Source: Nostocales cyanobacterium HT-58-2 (GTDB lineage Bacteria > Cyanobacteriota > Cyanobacteriia > Cyanobacteriales > Nostocaceae). Taken from it: DNA of 64,000 nucleotides. Location: assembly GCA_002163975.1 (NCBI GenBank), contig CP019636.1, forward strand, positions 1,959,001-2,023,000, read 5' to 3'. Positions within the stretch are counted from its first letter, which is position 1; each line of letters opens with the position of its first letter. The notes under the pieces are model-generated. The model saw nothing but the letters and a program-made list of their open reading frames with translations, was not told where the DNA came from and did not search any database. Both the position numbers and the translations under genes were made by a program. Positions 1 to 8,000 of the stretch are shown here, piece after piece.

Positions 1-2267
1 GTTACAGTTTCGGTTGTAATAGTCTTTTCTTGCTTCTGTTCTTTGACCTTATAGTTCTCAGTCCATTCAGTCACACTGATTGACTCTATTGCCAGAATAA
101 TTTGTCCTTCATTATCTTCTTTATAAGTGTCAACAAATAAACCTGTTAATGTGGTTTTTTCTTTGACCTCTAAAACGACTTCATCTTTGAGACCATTTAA
201 TGAAACCCAAGTTTCTTCAACTTCAACTCCAGTCAACTTGGTAATAAATTTTCCACCTGTGACCCAAATCAAAGCCCAAGGTTCTATATTGAATTTCTTA
301 TTATCTGACCAATAGCTGGCATTACCCTCACGAATTTTAATTCGATAGTTTCCAGGGTTTAATTCAACTGAGTTGGAACCAGCTTGTTTCACAGTAGACA
401 GGTATTTTTCATCCAGCACATAACAATTACGCTTACTATCTACTGTTATGGTCTGAGGATTAAAAAATGGCTTATTACTGGTAATTAAAAGGTCAATTAA
501 ACCGCTGTTATCGTTATTGTTCACATCAAAGAATAAGGCGTTGAGAACCGCCCTTTCTTTAACTTCTAACTTCAAAGTATCATTGTATCCATTTAAAGTT
601 GTCCAAGTTGCGCCTACCTCAAAACCTGTGTTTTTATTGATAAATGTACTACCATCAATTCCATATATCCAAAGTAAAACGAAAGGTTCACCTTGTGTTT
701 GAGTCTTTGCATAACTGTAACGACCACCAGTAATTCTGATATCAAAAGTGCCTTTTTCAAAGGTAAAGGAAGTTGCAACATTTTGTTGCAAGTTGTTCAT
801 TTGATCAGCGTTGATAACGTAACAATTGTTTTTGGTATCGATGGTTAAAATACTCACGCTTTCCTCCTTAATAGCTTTTGTTTCGTGCAATTTTTCGTCT
901 GACTTGACTTCTGATGTGATTTCAGTTGTGACTACCGTAGCTGGTTCATAAACAGAAATACCTGCCCAACGACCGATAGGATCAGTTGTAGCAACTAAAG
1001 TTCCTTTTCCAGTAGTAGTATCAATACGGATTAATTGACCGTCTTTACCTAAGTTAAAGAAGTTGCCAGTCACACCATAGAGGACATCACCAACAAATTC
1101 CATGCTCGCAAGATCGGCAAAGCCAATATCGCCGATAGTTGTGACTTCACCTGTATCGAGGTTGCAGCTTGCTAATAACTTCTTCTTGTCGTAACCGATC
1201 AAGGTAATATAAGTTTTGCTATCAGGAGCAAAAGCAACTTCACCACAGTTGTAATCTTTATTTGCTACCGTTACTATTGGCGTCCCTTTACCTGTTTTAA
1301 GATTGATAGCAATCAGTTGTTTAGCAGTTGTGGCGTAAAGGGTATAACGCTGACGATTATATGCTAAGCCTGCTGCACCAAAGCCAAGATCACCGATTAC
1401 GGTAGCATCACCTGAATTTACATCAATTTTAACGAGTCGAGTTTTGTCACCCTCTCGATCAAGTCCATAGAGTTGTGAACCGACAAAAGCAATGTCAGAA
1501 ACTTCTGTAACTATCTCGCCAATAAAAGTCGCTTTACCTGTGACTAAATCCAGAGTATAAAGTTTGCTTAATTCATTGGAGACACAATCTTGGATATAGA
1601 CTGCTCCTGGTTGGAGCTTAATAGTTTTAACTGTGCGACTACCACAGATAACTTTTTCTAAAACTGTGCTAAAACCGTTAATCGTGTCTCTCTTTGTAAA
1701 AGATTGCCCACCTGTTGAAGTTGCAAGTCTAGCGTATTCGGCTTTGATACTTTCTTGATGCTTGCTCTTAGAAGTTCCAAAATAGGTGTGAATGGTCACT
1801 CCTGCTGTTTGGGATTTTTGGATGGCTAAATTAGCAGCTTTAATATCTTCTTGTTCTGTTTTATCTCCACCTCCTTCAAGTGCTTCATCACCAAGATAAA
1901 AGATAGCTCGTGCTGCACCTTGGCGCCAATCAAAATAATCTGAGATGTCTTCAATAGCGCGAGCTGCATCTTCTTGCGCGCCTGCAGACTTTAGTTCTCC
2001 TCTTTTTCTACCCCGGAGTTTAGACTCAGATACATTAACCTTTTGAGTGAGATAAGCTCTGATAGTTTGGTCAAAGTTTGTGCCTTTCCAAATACCTTCT
2101 ATGCCCAACCAAACGACTCTTAAATCTGCAGGACAACTGGATTTAGCTTTGGCGATCGCACTGGCAGCAGCATCACTCAGAGCCTGGGCTTCATCTTTCA
2201 TCGAAGGACTAGTATCGATGACGATTACTAAATCAACAGCAGGTATGGAGTTTGCTTTTTTATTCAT
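1..2267 (-). CDS. Partial vWA-domain protein with propeller-like middle and tandem C-terminal module
   Basis: The frame is open from an ATG at 2267 to the window edge, about 755 codons with no stop, so the 3' end is missing. A GAAGGAAAC Shine-Dalgarno (SD) sequence precedes the ATG. Residues 1-220 look like a von Willebrand A domain: a beta-strand (VDLVIVIDTSPS) carries the MIDAS pattern D18-x-S20-x-S22, which binds a divalent metal and ligands. Residues 230-460 contain repeated short strands (GDLGFGAAGLAY, FADLASMEFVGD) as in a beta-propeller. From residue 471 on, two divergent copies of a module of about 130 residues follow, each starting with a T(V/I)D-K-NCYV pattern. There is no signal peptide, so it is probably cytoplasmic. 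It diverges from the pentapeptide gene. The function is unknown; vWA proteins usually act as scaffolds in metal-dependent assemblies. Confidence 0.85.
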   Translation of the reverse strand, partial: MNKKANSIPAVDLVIVIDTSPSMKDEAQALSDAAASAIAKAKSSCPADLRVVWLGIEGIWKGTNFDQTIRAYLTQKVNVSESKLRGRKRGELKSAGAQEDAARAIEDISDYFDWRQGAARAIFYLGDEALEGGGDKTEQEDIKAANLAIQKSQTAGVTIHTYFGTSKSKHQESIKAEYARLATSTGGQSFTKRDTINGFSTVLEKVICGSRTVKTIKLQPGAVYIQDCVSNELSKLYTLDLVTGKATFIGEIVTEVSDIAFVGSQLYGLDREGDKTRLVKIDVNSGDATVIGDLGFGAAGLAYNRQRYTLYATTAKQLIAINLKTGKGTPIVTVANKDYNCGEVAFAPDSKTYITLIGYDKKKLLASCNLDTGEVTTIGDIGFADLASMEFVGDVLYGVTGNFFNLGKDGQLIRIDTTTGKGTLVATTDPIGRWAGISVYEPATVVTTEITSEVKSDEKLHETKAIKEESVSILTIDTKNNCYVINADQMNNLQQNVATSFTFEKGTFDIRITGGRYSYAKTQTQGEPFVLLWIYGIDGSTFINKNTGFEVGATWTTLNGYNDTLKLEVKERAVLNALFFDVNNNDNSGLIDLLITSNKPFFNPQTITVDSKRNCYVLDEKYLSTVKQAGSNSVELNPGNYRIKIREGNASYWSDNKKFNIEPWALIWVTGGKFITKLTGVEVEETWVSLNGLKDEVVLEVKEKTTLTGLFVDTYKEDNEGQIILAIESISVTEWTENYKVKEQKQEKTITTETV
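60..857 (-). repeat. Tandem duplicated protein module in the vWA gene
   Basis: Two protein-level repeats of about 130 residues, roughly 857-480 and 470-60. Shared positions include the opening (T-I/V-D-x-K-x-NCYV), a Y-containing strand (FDIRITGGRYSYA versus YRIKIREGNASYW), an FVLLWIYG / WALIWVTG strand, T-W-(T/V)-(T/S)-LNG, and LEVKE. At the DNA level the copies have diverged, so the duplication is old. I do not know the fold; it looks all-beta. Confidence 0.7.
855..870 (-). promoter_or_regulatory. Internal ribosome binding site and GTG inside the vWA gene
   Basis: Within the vWA reading frame, on the minus strand, a strong TAAGGAGGAA sits 5 nt before an in-frame GTG (855-857). That GTG begins exactly at the tandem C-terminal modules. 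It is a better ribosome binding site than the one at the gene start and could allow separate translation of the tandem module. The SD and GTG are visible; their use is inference. Confidence 0.4.
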
Positions 2268-2744
2268 GCTTGTTTCCTTCTTCTTTTTGTGCATGAAACT
2301 AAAGAATTTCATATTTGCAGAGGTTTACGAATTTCAAGCTAAAGGAATGAAAACCCAAGCAGTAGACAGATTTTTTTGCTGATAATTGTGTAAAAAATAC
2401 TGATTTTGTGTGTTTATTAAAACATTTTTTTATAACAGGACAAAGACATAAAATTCATATATTTGTATTGACTATGAAGTAATGTTTGTTATATTTTTCT
2501 TGTTTGTCAATACATCACTAGTTTAATTTTGGAGACTTAATGTTACAAAGATTGTTTATTTGCACAATTACAAAATATTTGTCAATACATAAAGTTCATA
2601 TCTTTAAATTTAAGTACATTAATTATCAATAAATAAAATATAAATTATTTATTAAATATTTTTAGATTAGGTAGCAATTCATTGTATGCGATGGTTTATT
2701 AATTGTATAGGGTAGTTTATTATTAGTTAAACTTGATCAAGACA
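2268..2744. other. AT-rich intergenic region between divergent genes
   Basis: About 480 bp, very AT-rich, separating the divergent vWA and pentapeptide genes and therefore likely to hold both promoters. I see no gene, no clear operator palindrome and no RNA gene. Confidence 0.6.
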
Positions 2745-3668
2745 ATGATTGCCCAAGAAATTATCCAACGGTATGCAGCCCAACAAAGAGATTTTCAACA
2801 CTTGAATTTAAGCCAGATTTCTTTACAGGGTGTTGATTTCAGTGGAGTTGATTTTAGTTATGCTAACCTCAGTAGTGCCAATCTCAGTGAGGCTAACTTG
2901 AGTTGTGCCACACTGATTTGGACAGACTTGAATCGAGCAGACTTCCAAAAAGCCAATTTAACTCATGCAAATCTGTTGAATGTGAGTCTCTTGTGGGCAA
3001 ACTTGAGCCACGCTGCTCTCATGAAGGCGAACTTAACTGGCGCTCACTTGAATTATGCTAAGCTAGACTCAGTATGCTTACGAGAAGCAAATTTAACAGA
3101 GATTGATTTAGAAAAGGCATGTTTGACCCAAGCAGACTTAACTAGGGCAAATTTGTTTAAAGCAAATCTCAAAGCAACAGATTTCACTGGTGCTAGTTTT
3201 GATAATGCCAATCTTCGCCAATCTAATTGGGAAGGAGCTACTTTATCTGCTGCCTCTTTACGAAGAGTTGATTTGGAGGGAGCGCAATTACAGGATACTA
3301 TTTTAAAGGGAGCTGACTTAACTGAGTCAGATTTAATTAATGCCGATTTGAGTAATGCAGATTTGAGCGATGCAATTTTACGTCAAGCTGCCTTGGAATT
3401 AGCTTGTTTGTTTAATGCAGACTTGAGTCGTGCTGATTTAGAGTTAGCGTCTTTATTTAATGCCAACCTAGAGGAAGCAGTTCTTAAGGGAGCAAATTTA
3501 ACTGATACTGATTTAAGGCGTGCAAATTTCACAAATACTCAATTAGAGGGGGTGAATTTTTCCCGCTCTCGCGTTAAGGGAGCGCTGTTTACTGATGCGA
3601 TTGGGTTAACTCCTCAACAGAAGCAATGGTTGAGGGAGAATGGAGCATTAAATATTCCTGACTTGTAG
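2745..3668 (+). CDS. Pentapeptide-repeat protein
   Basis: A 307-residue protein made almost entirely of A(D/N)LXX pentapeptides (for example ADLTRANLFKANLKATDF) from about residue 25 to 285. These should fold as a right-handed quadrilateral beta-helix. A short N-terminal helix (MIAQEIIQRYAAQQRDF) and a C-terminal LTPQQKQWLRENGA segment flank the repeats; both ends are common in cyanobacterial members. I chose the ATG at 2745 rather than the upstream in-frame TTG at 2733 because homologues I know start at this helix. No signal peptide or membrane segment is seen. The family has many roles and no specific function can be assigned. A decayed copy of its 3' end lies just downstream. Confidence 0.93.
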   Translation: MIAQEIIQRYAAQQRDFQHLNLSQISLQGVDFSGVDFSYANLSSANLSEANLSCATLIWTDLNRADFQKANLTHANLLNVSLLWANLSHAALMKANLTGAHLNYAKLDSVCLREANLTEIDLEKACLTQADLTRANLFKANLKATDFTGASFDNANLRQSNWEGATLSAASLRRVDLEGAQLQDTILKGADLTESDLINADLSNADLSDAILRQAALELACLFNADLSRADLELASLFNANLEEAVLKGANLTDTDLRRANFTNTQLEGVNFSRSRVKGALFTDAIGLTPQQKQWLRENGALNIPDL

Positions 3669-3756
3669 ATGGATGGAAGAACACTGCAGGGTTTCAGTAC
3701 CTAACCTATTGTGCGTTATGCTCATTATGCTCATTAAAGCAAGTGGACTTGGAGAA

Positions 3757-3898
3757 ACTGATTTAATATTTTTGAAATACTGAACTTGTAGGAGTAAATT
3801 TCTCTTGCTCTGGTGAAGTGGTACTTTTTACTCATGCTGTTAGCTCAATTGCCCAACAAGAATAATGGCTGAAAGGTAAACTCAACTTTAAATATTTC
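3757..3898 (+). pseudogene. Decayed copy of the 3' end of the pentapeptide gene
   Basis: Translated, this stretch matches the last ~45 residues of the intact upstream gene: GVNFSCSGEVVLFTHAV against GVNFSRSRVKGALFTDAI, followed by IAQQE-stop-WLKG against LTPQQKQWLRE. A stop codon replaces the glutamine codon, and there are further stops and a probable indel near the start. It is a tandem partial duplication that has lost coding capacity. Confidence 0.75.
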
Positions 3899-3913
3899 TA
3901 TTTTTGAATATAG

Positions 3914-5278
3914 ATGAGGAGCATAGAACAAATTCTCGAAAGTACCGAAGCGTTGGTTATTAATAAAACAGGAAAACCACTTTCGTTTATACAAAAATCT
4001 GTCCTAGCGGCATCTTTATCGGAAACCAAAAAAAATTATGCACAAATTGCTTTAGAAAACAATTATTCAGAGAATTATATTAGGCAATTGGTTGCTCCTA
4101 AACTATGGCAACTACTTTCTGATATTCTTGGGGAAAAAGTGAATCGAACTAATTGTCGGGCTGTGCTAGAGCAACGACTAGAAGGTTCATCTTTACAGCC
4201 AATATCCAAGCCTAGACAGGCAACGCGACAAAAGATAGATTTAGAATCCCCAGAAGGACAAGTTCCTCTTTCTTCTACCTTGTATATTGAACGGGACTTA
4301 GAACGAATCTGTTATCAAGAAATTCTTCGACCTCGTGCATTTATCCATATCAAATCACCACGAAAGATGGGGAAAACTTCTCTCATGGCAAGAATTCTTG
4401 CTCATGGAAATTCCCATAGTTATCATACGGTACGGTTAAGTTTACATCGTGCTGAGACAGAAGTTTTCACGTCATTAGAAAAATTTTTGCGTTGGTTCTG
4501 TGCTAATATCACTTACCAATTAGAAATAGAGCCAAAGCTAGAGGAATATTGGGATGAAGATATGGGTGCTTTAATGAATTGTACTATTTATTTTCAAAAG
4601 CATTTATTACAGAAAATTTCTCATCCTGTGATTTTGGCATTGGACGAAGTCAATAAATTGTTTGAATATCCTAAGATTTGCCGTGACTTTCTAGCACTAT
4701 TGCGTTCATGGTATGAGGAAACAAGAGATATTTCAAATTGGGAAAAGTTGCTAATTGTTATTGTTATATCTACTGATGTTTATATTAACCTAGATATTAA
4801 TAAATCTCCCTTTAATATAGGGTTAGCAATTAATTTACCCCCTTTTACAAGTTTGCAAGTTGAAGATTTAGCAAGGCGTCACGGACTCGAAATCACAGTA
4901 TCTCAATTAGAAAGATTAATGGAACTCACGGGAGGATTTCCTTACTTAGCGCGGTTGGTGTTTTATCATAGCGTACAACAGCAAATTCCTGTAGAAAATT
5001 TACTGCAAAATGCTGCAACTGATATAGGAATTTTTAGTAAGCATTTACAAGAACAGTTATGGTATCTTCTACAAAATCTTGACTTGCTTGATGGTTTTCA
5101 AAAAGTTATAAGGGCAACTGCACCGATTGCCTTAGAACAAGAAGTTGCATTTAAGTTAAAAAGTCTGGGACTAGTCTATTTAGAGGGAAAAACTGCAACA
5201 GTTAGCTGTGGTTTGTATAAAAAGTATTTTAGTGATTATTTTACGAAAAAGTTAGATATGGATGTTACGAAAAAATAA
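3914..5278 (+). CDS. HTH-AAA-like ATPase of the vWA-MoxR-associated type
   Basis: 454 residues. Residues 1-90 (SIEQILESTEALVINKTGK... YSENYIRQLVAPKLWQLLSDILGEKV) match, from memory, the N-terminal helix-turn-helix of vWA-MoxR-associated proteins (HTH_VMAP-M9). Residues 115-440 are an AAA-like domain widespread in cyanobacteria (AAA_35 type): SPRKMGKTSL at about 149-158 is the Walker A loop and PVILALDEVNKLF at about 242-254 is Walker B. The end (KTATVSCGLYKKYF) is usual for the family. The HTH probably recruits partners or DNA and the ATPase acts as a regulated switch. It follows the pentapeptide gene and its decayed copy with no obvious operon link. A biological role in conflict systems is inferred from the domain family and the nearby vWA gene. 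Confidence 0.85.
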   Translation: MRSIEQILESTEALVINKTGKPLSFIQKSVLAASLSETKKNYAQIALENNYSENYIRQLVAPKLWQLLSDILGEKVNRTNCRAVLEQRLEGSSLQPISKPRQATRQKIDLESPEGQVPLSSTLYIERDLERICYQEILRPRAFIHIKSPRKMGKTSLMARILAHGNSHSYHTVRLSLHRAETEVFTSLEKFLRWFCANITYQLEIEPKLEEYWDEDMGALMNCTIYFQKHLLQKISHPVILALDEVNKLFEYPKICRDFLALLRSWYEETRDISNWEKLLIVIVISTDVYINLDINKSPFNIGLAINLPPFTSLQVEDLARRHGLEITVSQLERLMELTGGFPYLARLVFYHSVQQQIPVENLLQNAATDIGIFSKHLQEQLWYLLQNLDLLDGFQKVIRATAPIALEQEVAFKLKSLGLVYLEGKTATVSCGLYKKYFSDYFTKKLDMDVTKK

Positions 5279-5428
5279 CTTAGGGACTTCCAATGAAGAA
5301 AATATCCATTACTTTTTTCCGTATATTATTTTTATGATTATATTATTTTTATGATTTTCCTGTTTTCTATTTCTCAACAATGCTCAATTATGATGAACTC
5401 AACACCTAAACCCTCAACTACCAACAAC

Positions 5429-5644
5429 TCCAAAGGATATTTAACTGAATTTCAGTAAGCCATTCTTGAAAAAAGCCAAAATTTTGTTGGTCGTGTGTTC
5501 GTCTTCACCGACATATCCAACTTTCTCCACTGCCACAATCGGGGTTAGTTTACCATTGTCAGCACACCCGGTAGTGGAAAAAGTGCGATTGTGAAAGAAG
5601 TATTGGAAAATTGCCTTGAAGAGGGCAGGAGGCAGCTATGCTGA
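5429..5644 (+). pseudogene. Remnant of a P-loop (AAA/NACHT-like) NTPase gene
   Basis: A single frame reads ...YLTEFQ-stop-AILEKSQNFVGRVFVF, then FLHCHNRG-stop-FTIVSTPGSGKSAI, VKEVLENCLEE and a stop. GSGKSA is a Walker A loop and FVGR is the usual sequence ahead of STAND-type NTPase domains. The two in-frame stops and absence of any downstream domain show it is decayed. It lies directly after another ATPase gene of conflict-system type. Confidence 0.7.
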
Positions 5645-5649
5645 AAGTT

Positions 5650-5682
5650 CAATTACAGGGGGATTCTAACCCCCTGTAATTG
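5650..5682. repeat. Perfect palindrome, 13-bp stem
   Basis: CAATTACAGGGGG and its reverse complement are separated by a 7-nt loop (ATTCTAA). A second, imperfect hairpin (CACTAAATC / GATTTTAGTG) follows at about 5687-5710. There is no T-run, so a terminator is unlikely; it resembles a dispersed palindromic element. Confidence 0.7.
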
Positions 5683-5749
5683 TAGACCACTAAATCGAAG
5701 ATTTTAGTGGGGGTCTTAAACCCATTTTGGGCGTCGCATTTGGGACAAA

Positions 5750-5826
5750 AAAATGAGCCAGGCTTAATAACCCCACCGACTAACGACCACGATGAACAAA
5801 TCAACAAACAAAGCCTGGCTCATTTT
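5750..5826. repeat. 77-bp element with 16-bp perfect inverted ends
   Basis: AAAATGAGCCAGGCTT (5750-5765) and its exact reverse complement (5811-5826) enclose 45 bp. The size and perfect ends suggest a miniature inverted-repeat element or a long stem-loop. I see no flanking target duplication that would prove transposition. Confidence 0.6.
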
Positions 5827-5877
5827 CCCAGAAGGAACCCTGTAACGGCAAAAAGGCTTACTTTAAAACTTTTCTTT

Positions 5878-5910
5878 CCTTCTGCCCTCTGCCATCTGCC
5901 TTCTGCCTTG
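5878..5910. repeat. Short heptameric tandem repeat (CTTCTGC type)
   Basis: Degenerate 7-bp units of the type CTTCTGC / CCTCTGC / CATCTGC follow one another. These short tandemly repeated repetitive sequences are typical of filamentous cyanobacterial intergenic regions. Confidence 0.7.
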
Positions 5911-6079
5911 CCCGAAGGGCTAATAAATTTTCTACTCTCCAGCCCGTTGACGGAGAGATCCATTATAGTCTCTAGCATCCCAGCTTCTGCGACTTCCTCC
6001 GCAAGCAGTTGACCTTGGGAGCATCCTAGAGTGAAGATAATAAGAACTAGACCTCTTGCTCAAATAGGAGGCGACTATT

Positions 6080-6112
6080 ATGTTGCCCTATCCTTGTTCG
6101 TCTCTTCGTTGA
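6080..6112 (+). CDS. Possible 10-residue leader peptide upstream of ftrV
   Basis: ATG at 6080 is preceded at an 8-nt spacing by AGGAGG (6066-6071) and encodes MLPYPCSSLR followed by TGA. The stop lies inside a hairpin (TTGTTC...GAACAA with an inner TCTC/GAGA, about 6094-6124), and a second, terminator-like hairpin follows at 6159-6178, before ftrV. The order of ribosome binding site, short ORF, hairpin and terminator is that of a translation-coupled attenuator. The peptide lacks an obvious run of regulatory codons. The elements are visible; the function is inference. Confidence 0.35.
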   Translation: MLPYPCSSLR

Positions 6113-6158
6113 TTGAGAGAACAAAAGGGTAAGGAAGACGGTTACACACTCAATAATC

Positions 6159-6182
6159 AAGCCTGCTTGTGCAGGCTTTGTT
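6159..6182 (+). terminator. Terminator-like hairpin ahead of ftrV
   Basis: AAGCCTGC and GCAGGCTT form an 8-bp stem around a TTGT loop and are followed by TGTTTGT. It lies 110 bp before ftrV, so it either ends a small upstream transcript or acts as an attenuator. Confidence 0.6.
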
Positions 6183-6288
6183 TGTCTAGCAGCTACAGGA
6201 ACGCGCTTTGCGCGCATCTGTACTGACTATGACTCAACGGTCACTTTTGTAAACAGTCTATTTTTCAAAAAAGCAAGTTCAGTGAGGG

Positions 6289-6561
6289 ATGGCTGTGGAG
6301 ACAGTTGTGGAAAAGCAGAAGCTAGGTGTAAAAGTAGGTATGAAAATTGGCGATCGCATCCGCGTTAAAGAATCCGTCATAATTTACCATCATCCTGAGC
6401 ATCGCGGTAAAGCTTTTGATCTCAAAGGCACAGAAGGGGAAGTGGTAGGTATTCTCAATCAATGGCAAGGTAGACCTGTGAGTGCTAACTTGCCGATTCA
6501 AGTTCAGTTTAGTAAAAAATTTAAGGCACACTTGCGTGAGAATGAGTTAGAAATTATCTAA
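6289..6561 (+). CDS. ftrV: Ferredoxin-thioredoxin reductase, variable chain
   Basis: 90 residues. The core MKIGDRIRVKESVIIYHHP, then EHRGKAFDLKGTEGEVVG and NLPIQVQFSKKFKAHLRENELEI, is the SH3-like beta-barrel fold of the variable chain. This subunit pairs with the iron-sulphur catalytic chain FtrC, and the dimer passes electrons from ferredoxin to thioredoxin in the light. The first 18 residues (MAVETVVEKQKLGVKVG) precede the core and look like the short N-terminal extension of filamentous cyanobacterial forms; translation from the internal methionine at residue 18 is possible. It stands alone, 110 bp after a terminator-like hairpin and possible leader peptide that may regulate it. Confidence 0.95.
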   Translation: MAVETVVEKQKLGVKVGMKIGDRIRVKESVIIYHHPEHRGKAFDLKGTEGEVVGILNQWQGRPVSANLPIQVQFSKKFKAHLRENELEII

Positions 6562-6789
6562 ATCACTTGTTTGCGGCGAAGATACTGCATTTTCTGATAT
6601 CTCTGTTGAAAATAAGTAGCCTCCTTTTGGCAGGAGGCTGTAGGTTACTTTATTGACATTCAACTTTAACGACAACTACATTATTACCAGAGATTGTGAA
6701 GAACCCGTGGAGCGCAAAAGCTAAACGCTGTAATCTATAAGGCTAATTTTGGAATCATCCAATATTCGCTGATGTATAAACTGCTGAAT

Positions 6790-7011
6790 CTATCTTTTGC
6801 GAAACCACTGCATGATATTGAGTTCGCCGCGCATTCTTTTTAGCTCTTGACGATGGCGCTCTGCGGTCGTGTTATACCATTCACAGTGTTGTTGAAAATC
6901 TGACCGCACCTGAACTTCTTGATAAAACTGATGAGTTGTTTGGTAAGTCGCGAATGTGTCCTCAACTTCCGGTTGAGGAGCAGGTATAATCCGGGGTAAC
7001 TCTTGAGACAT
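6790..7011 (-). CDS. Small conserved hypothetical protein
   Basis: 73 residues (MSQELPRIIPAPQPEVED... RELNIMQWFRKR-like end), soluble and charged, with a helical middle rich in Q, E and R. It has no signal peptide, membrane segment or recognisable motif. It resembles short hypothetical proteins of cyanobacteria, and the ATG at 7011 is the only sensible start. It lies between ftrV (convergent) and the ydcF-type gene upstream on the same strand. Function unknown. Confidence 0.7.
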   Translation of the reverse strand: MSQELPRIIPAPQPEVEDTFATYQTTHQFYQEVQVRSDFQQHCEWYNTTAERHRQELKRMRGELNIMQWFRKR

Positions 7012-7100
7012 AATTCTGATTAAGTTAAAACTTAGAAGTTAAAACAGAGAAATTTTTCTATAAATCTTTATCTATTATTACTTACTCAAGACTGACCCAC

Positions 7101-7892
7101 TCATAGCCATCCGCGCAAGCGATAAGCGGAAATCCCAACATACTCTTTTAAAGCAGAGGTAAATAGGGATAGGTTTTCGACATCAGGCAATACATTCAGT
7201 AACGCCGATTTTGGAGTGCTAGTAAGTTCTTGCAAATCACCTTCACTAATGAGAAAGTCAGTAGGCGCCGGAATAGCATCAATGTCTTGATGACGGAAAA
7301 TAAGGAGCGATCGCGGCATATGAATTGCGGAAGTCACCAGCAAAATGCGGCGAATGCCGCGAGACTCTAAAATTTTTTTGACATTGACCGCATTTTGATA
7401 AGTGTTGAGGGAATCAGGTTCCTGTACAATGACTTCTTCTGGTATCCCAATAGAGGTGAGAATTGTCGCCATATCCGCCGACTCAGAGGAACCGCTTCCT
7501 CTCCAATTGATGCGACCACCACTGAGAATAATGATAGGAGCTTTTTTTTGGCGGTAGAGTTGAGCAGCATAAACGACGCGATCGCCTGCTTCATTTAAAT
7601 CTACAGTTGGTCGTGGCGGGAAAGCTGATTTGGTCGCACCACCCAAAACGACAATCGCTTGTGCCGTTGGTATTTCAGTCAGTGGAAGATTTTGCCATTC
7701 CAGAGACTGCACAAGCAAGCGAGAAACCCAGCCATTACTGCTTAATAACAACAGAATCAGTGCTAGCGTGATCGCCAATGCTGCAGTACGCGGTCGCTTC
7801 CATAACATGAAAAGTCCCACCAGCAAGCATAGGCAAGCCAGTCCCAAGGGATAGAAAAACAGTGGCAGTAACTTGGAGAGATATAAAAACAT
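7101..7892 (-). CDS. YdcF/ElyC family membrane protein (DUF218)
   Basis: 263 residues from the ATG at 7892 (MFLYLSKLLPLFFYPLG). An in-frame ATG at 7955 would add 21 unlikely residues. Two membrane segments lie at about 8-30 and 36-53. The DUF218 domain follows, with AIVVLGGA (about 79-86), the LSGGR strand, an acidic N-TYQNA segment and LVTSAIHMPRS (about 185-195). ElyC and SanA of this family affect envelope integrity and peptidoglycan precursor metabolism in enterobacteria; the biochemical activity is not settled. It is downstream of the small membrane protein at 8001-8501, possibly in the same transcript. Confidence 0.9.
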   Translation of the reverse strand: MFLYLSKLLPLFFYPLGLACLCLLVGLFMLWKRPRTAALAITLALILLLLSSNGWVSRLLVQSLEWQNLPLTEIPTAQAIVVLGGATKSAFPPRPTVDLNEAGDRVVYAAQLYRQKKAPIIILSGGRINWRGSGSSESADMATILTSIGIPEEVIVQEPDSLNTYQNAVNVKKILESRGIRRILLVTSAIHMPRSLLIFRHQDIDAIPAPTDFLISEGDLQELTSTPKSALLNVLPDVENLSLFTSALKEYVGISAYRLRGWL

Positions 7893-8000
7893 TATGGTCG
7901 CTATCTTCGGTTGGGGTGATAAGGGGGACGAGGGGATGGAGAAGTCAATAAACAAGGGCTACTCTTCCTTATCTCCCCTATCTCCTTCAGGCTGAAGCGG

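Noticed and set aside
5707..6012. 101-codon plus-strand frame
   Set aside because: It runs through the 77-bp inverted repeat and the CTTCTGC heptamers; no ribosome binding site or protein-like pattern.
6000..6185. 6S RNA or tmRNA
   Set aside because: Size would fit, but I could not draw the closing stem and central bubble of 6S RNA, nor tmRNA ends; kept as leader/attenuator candidate.
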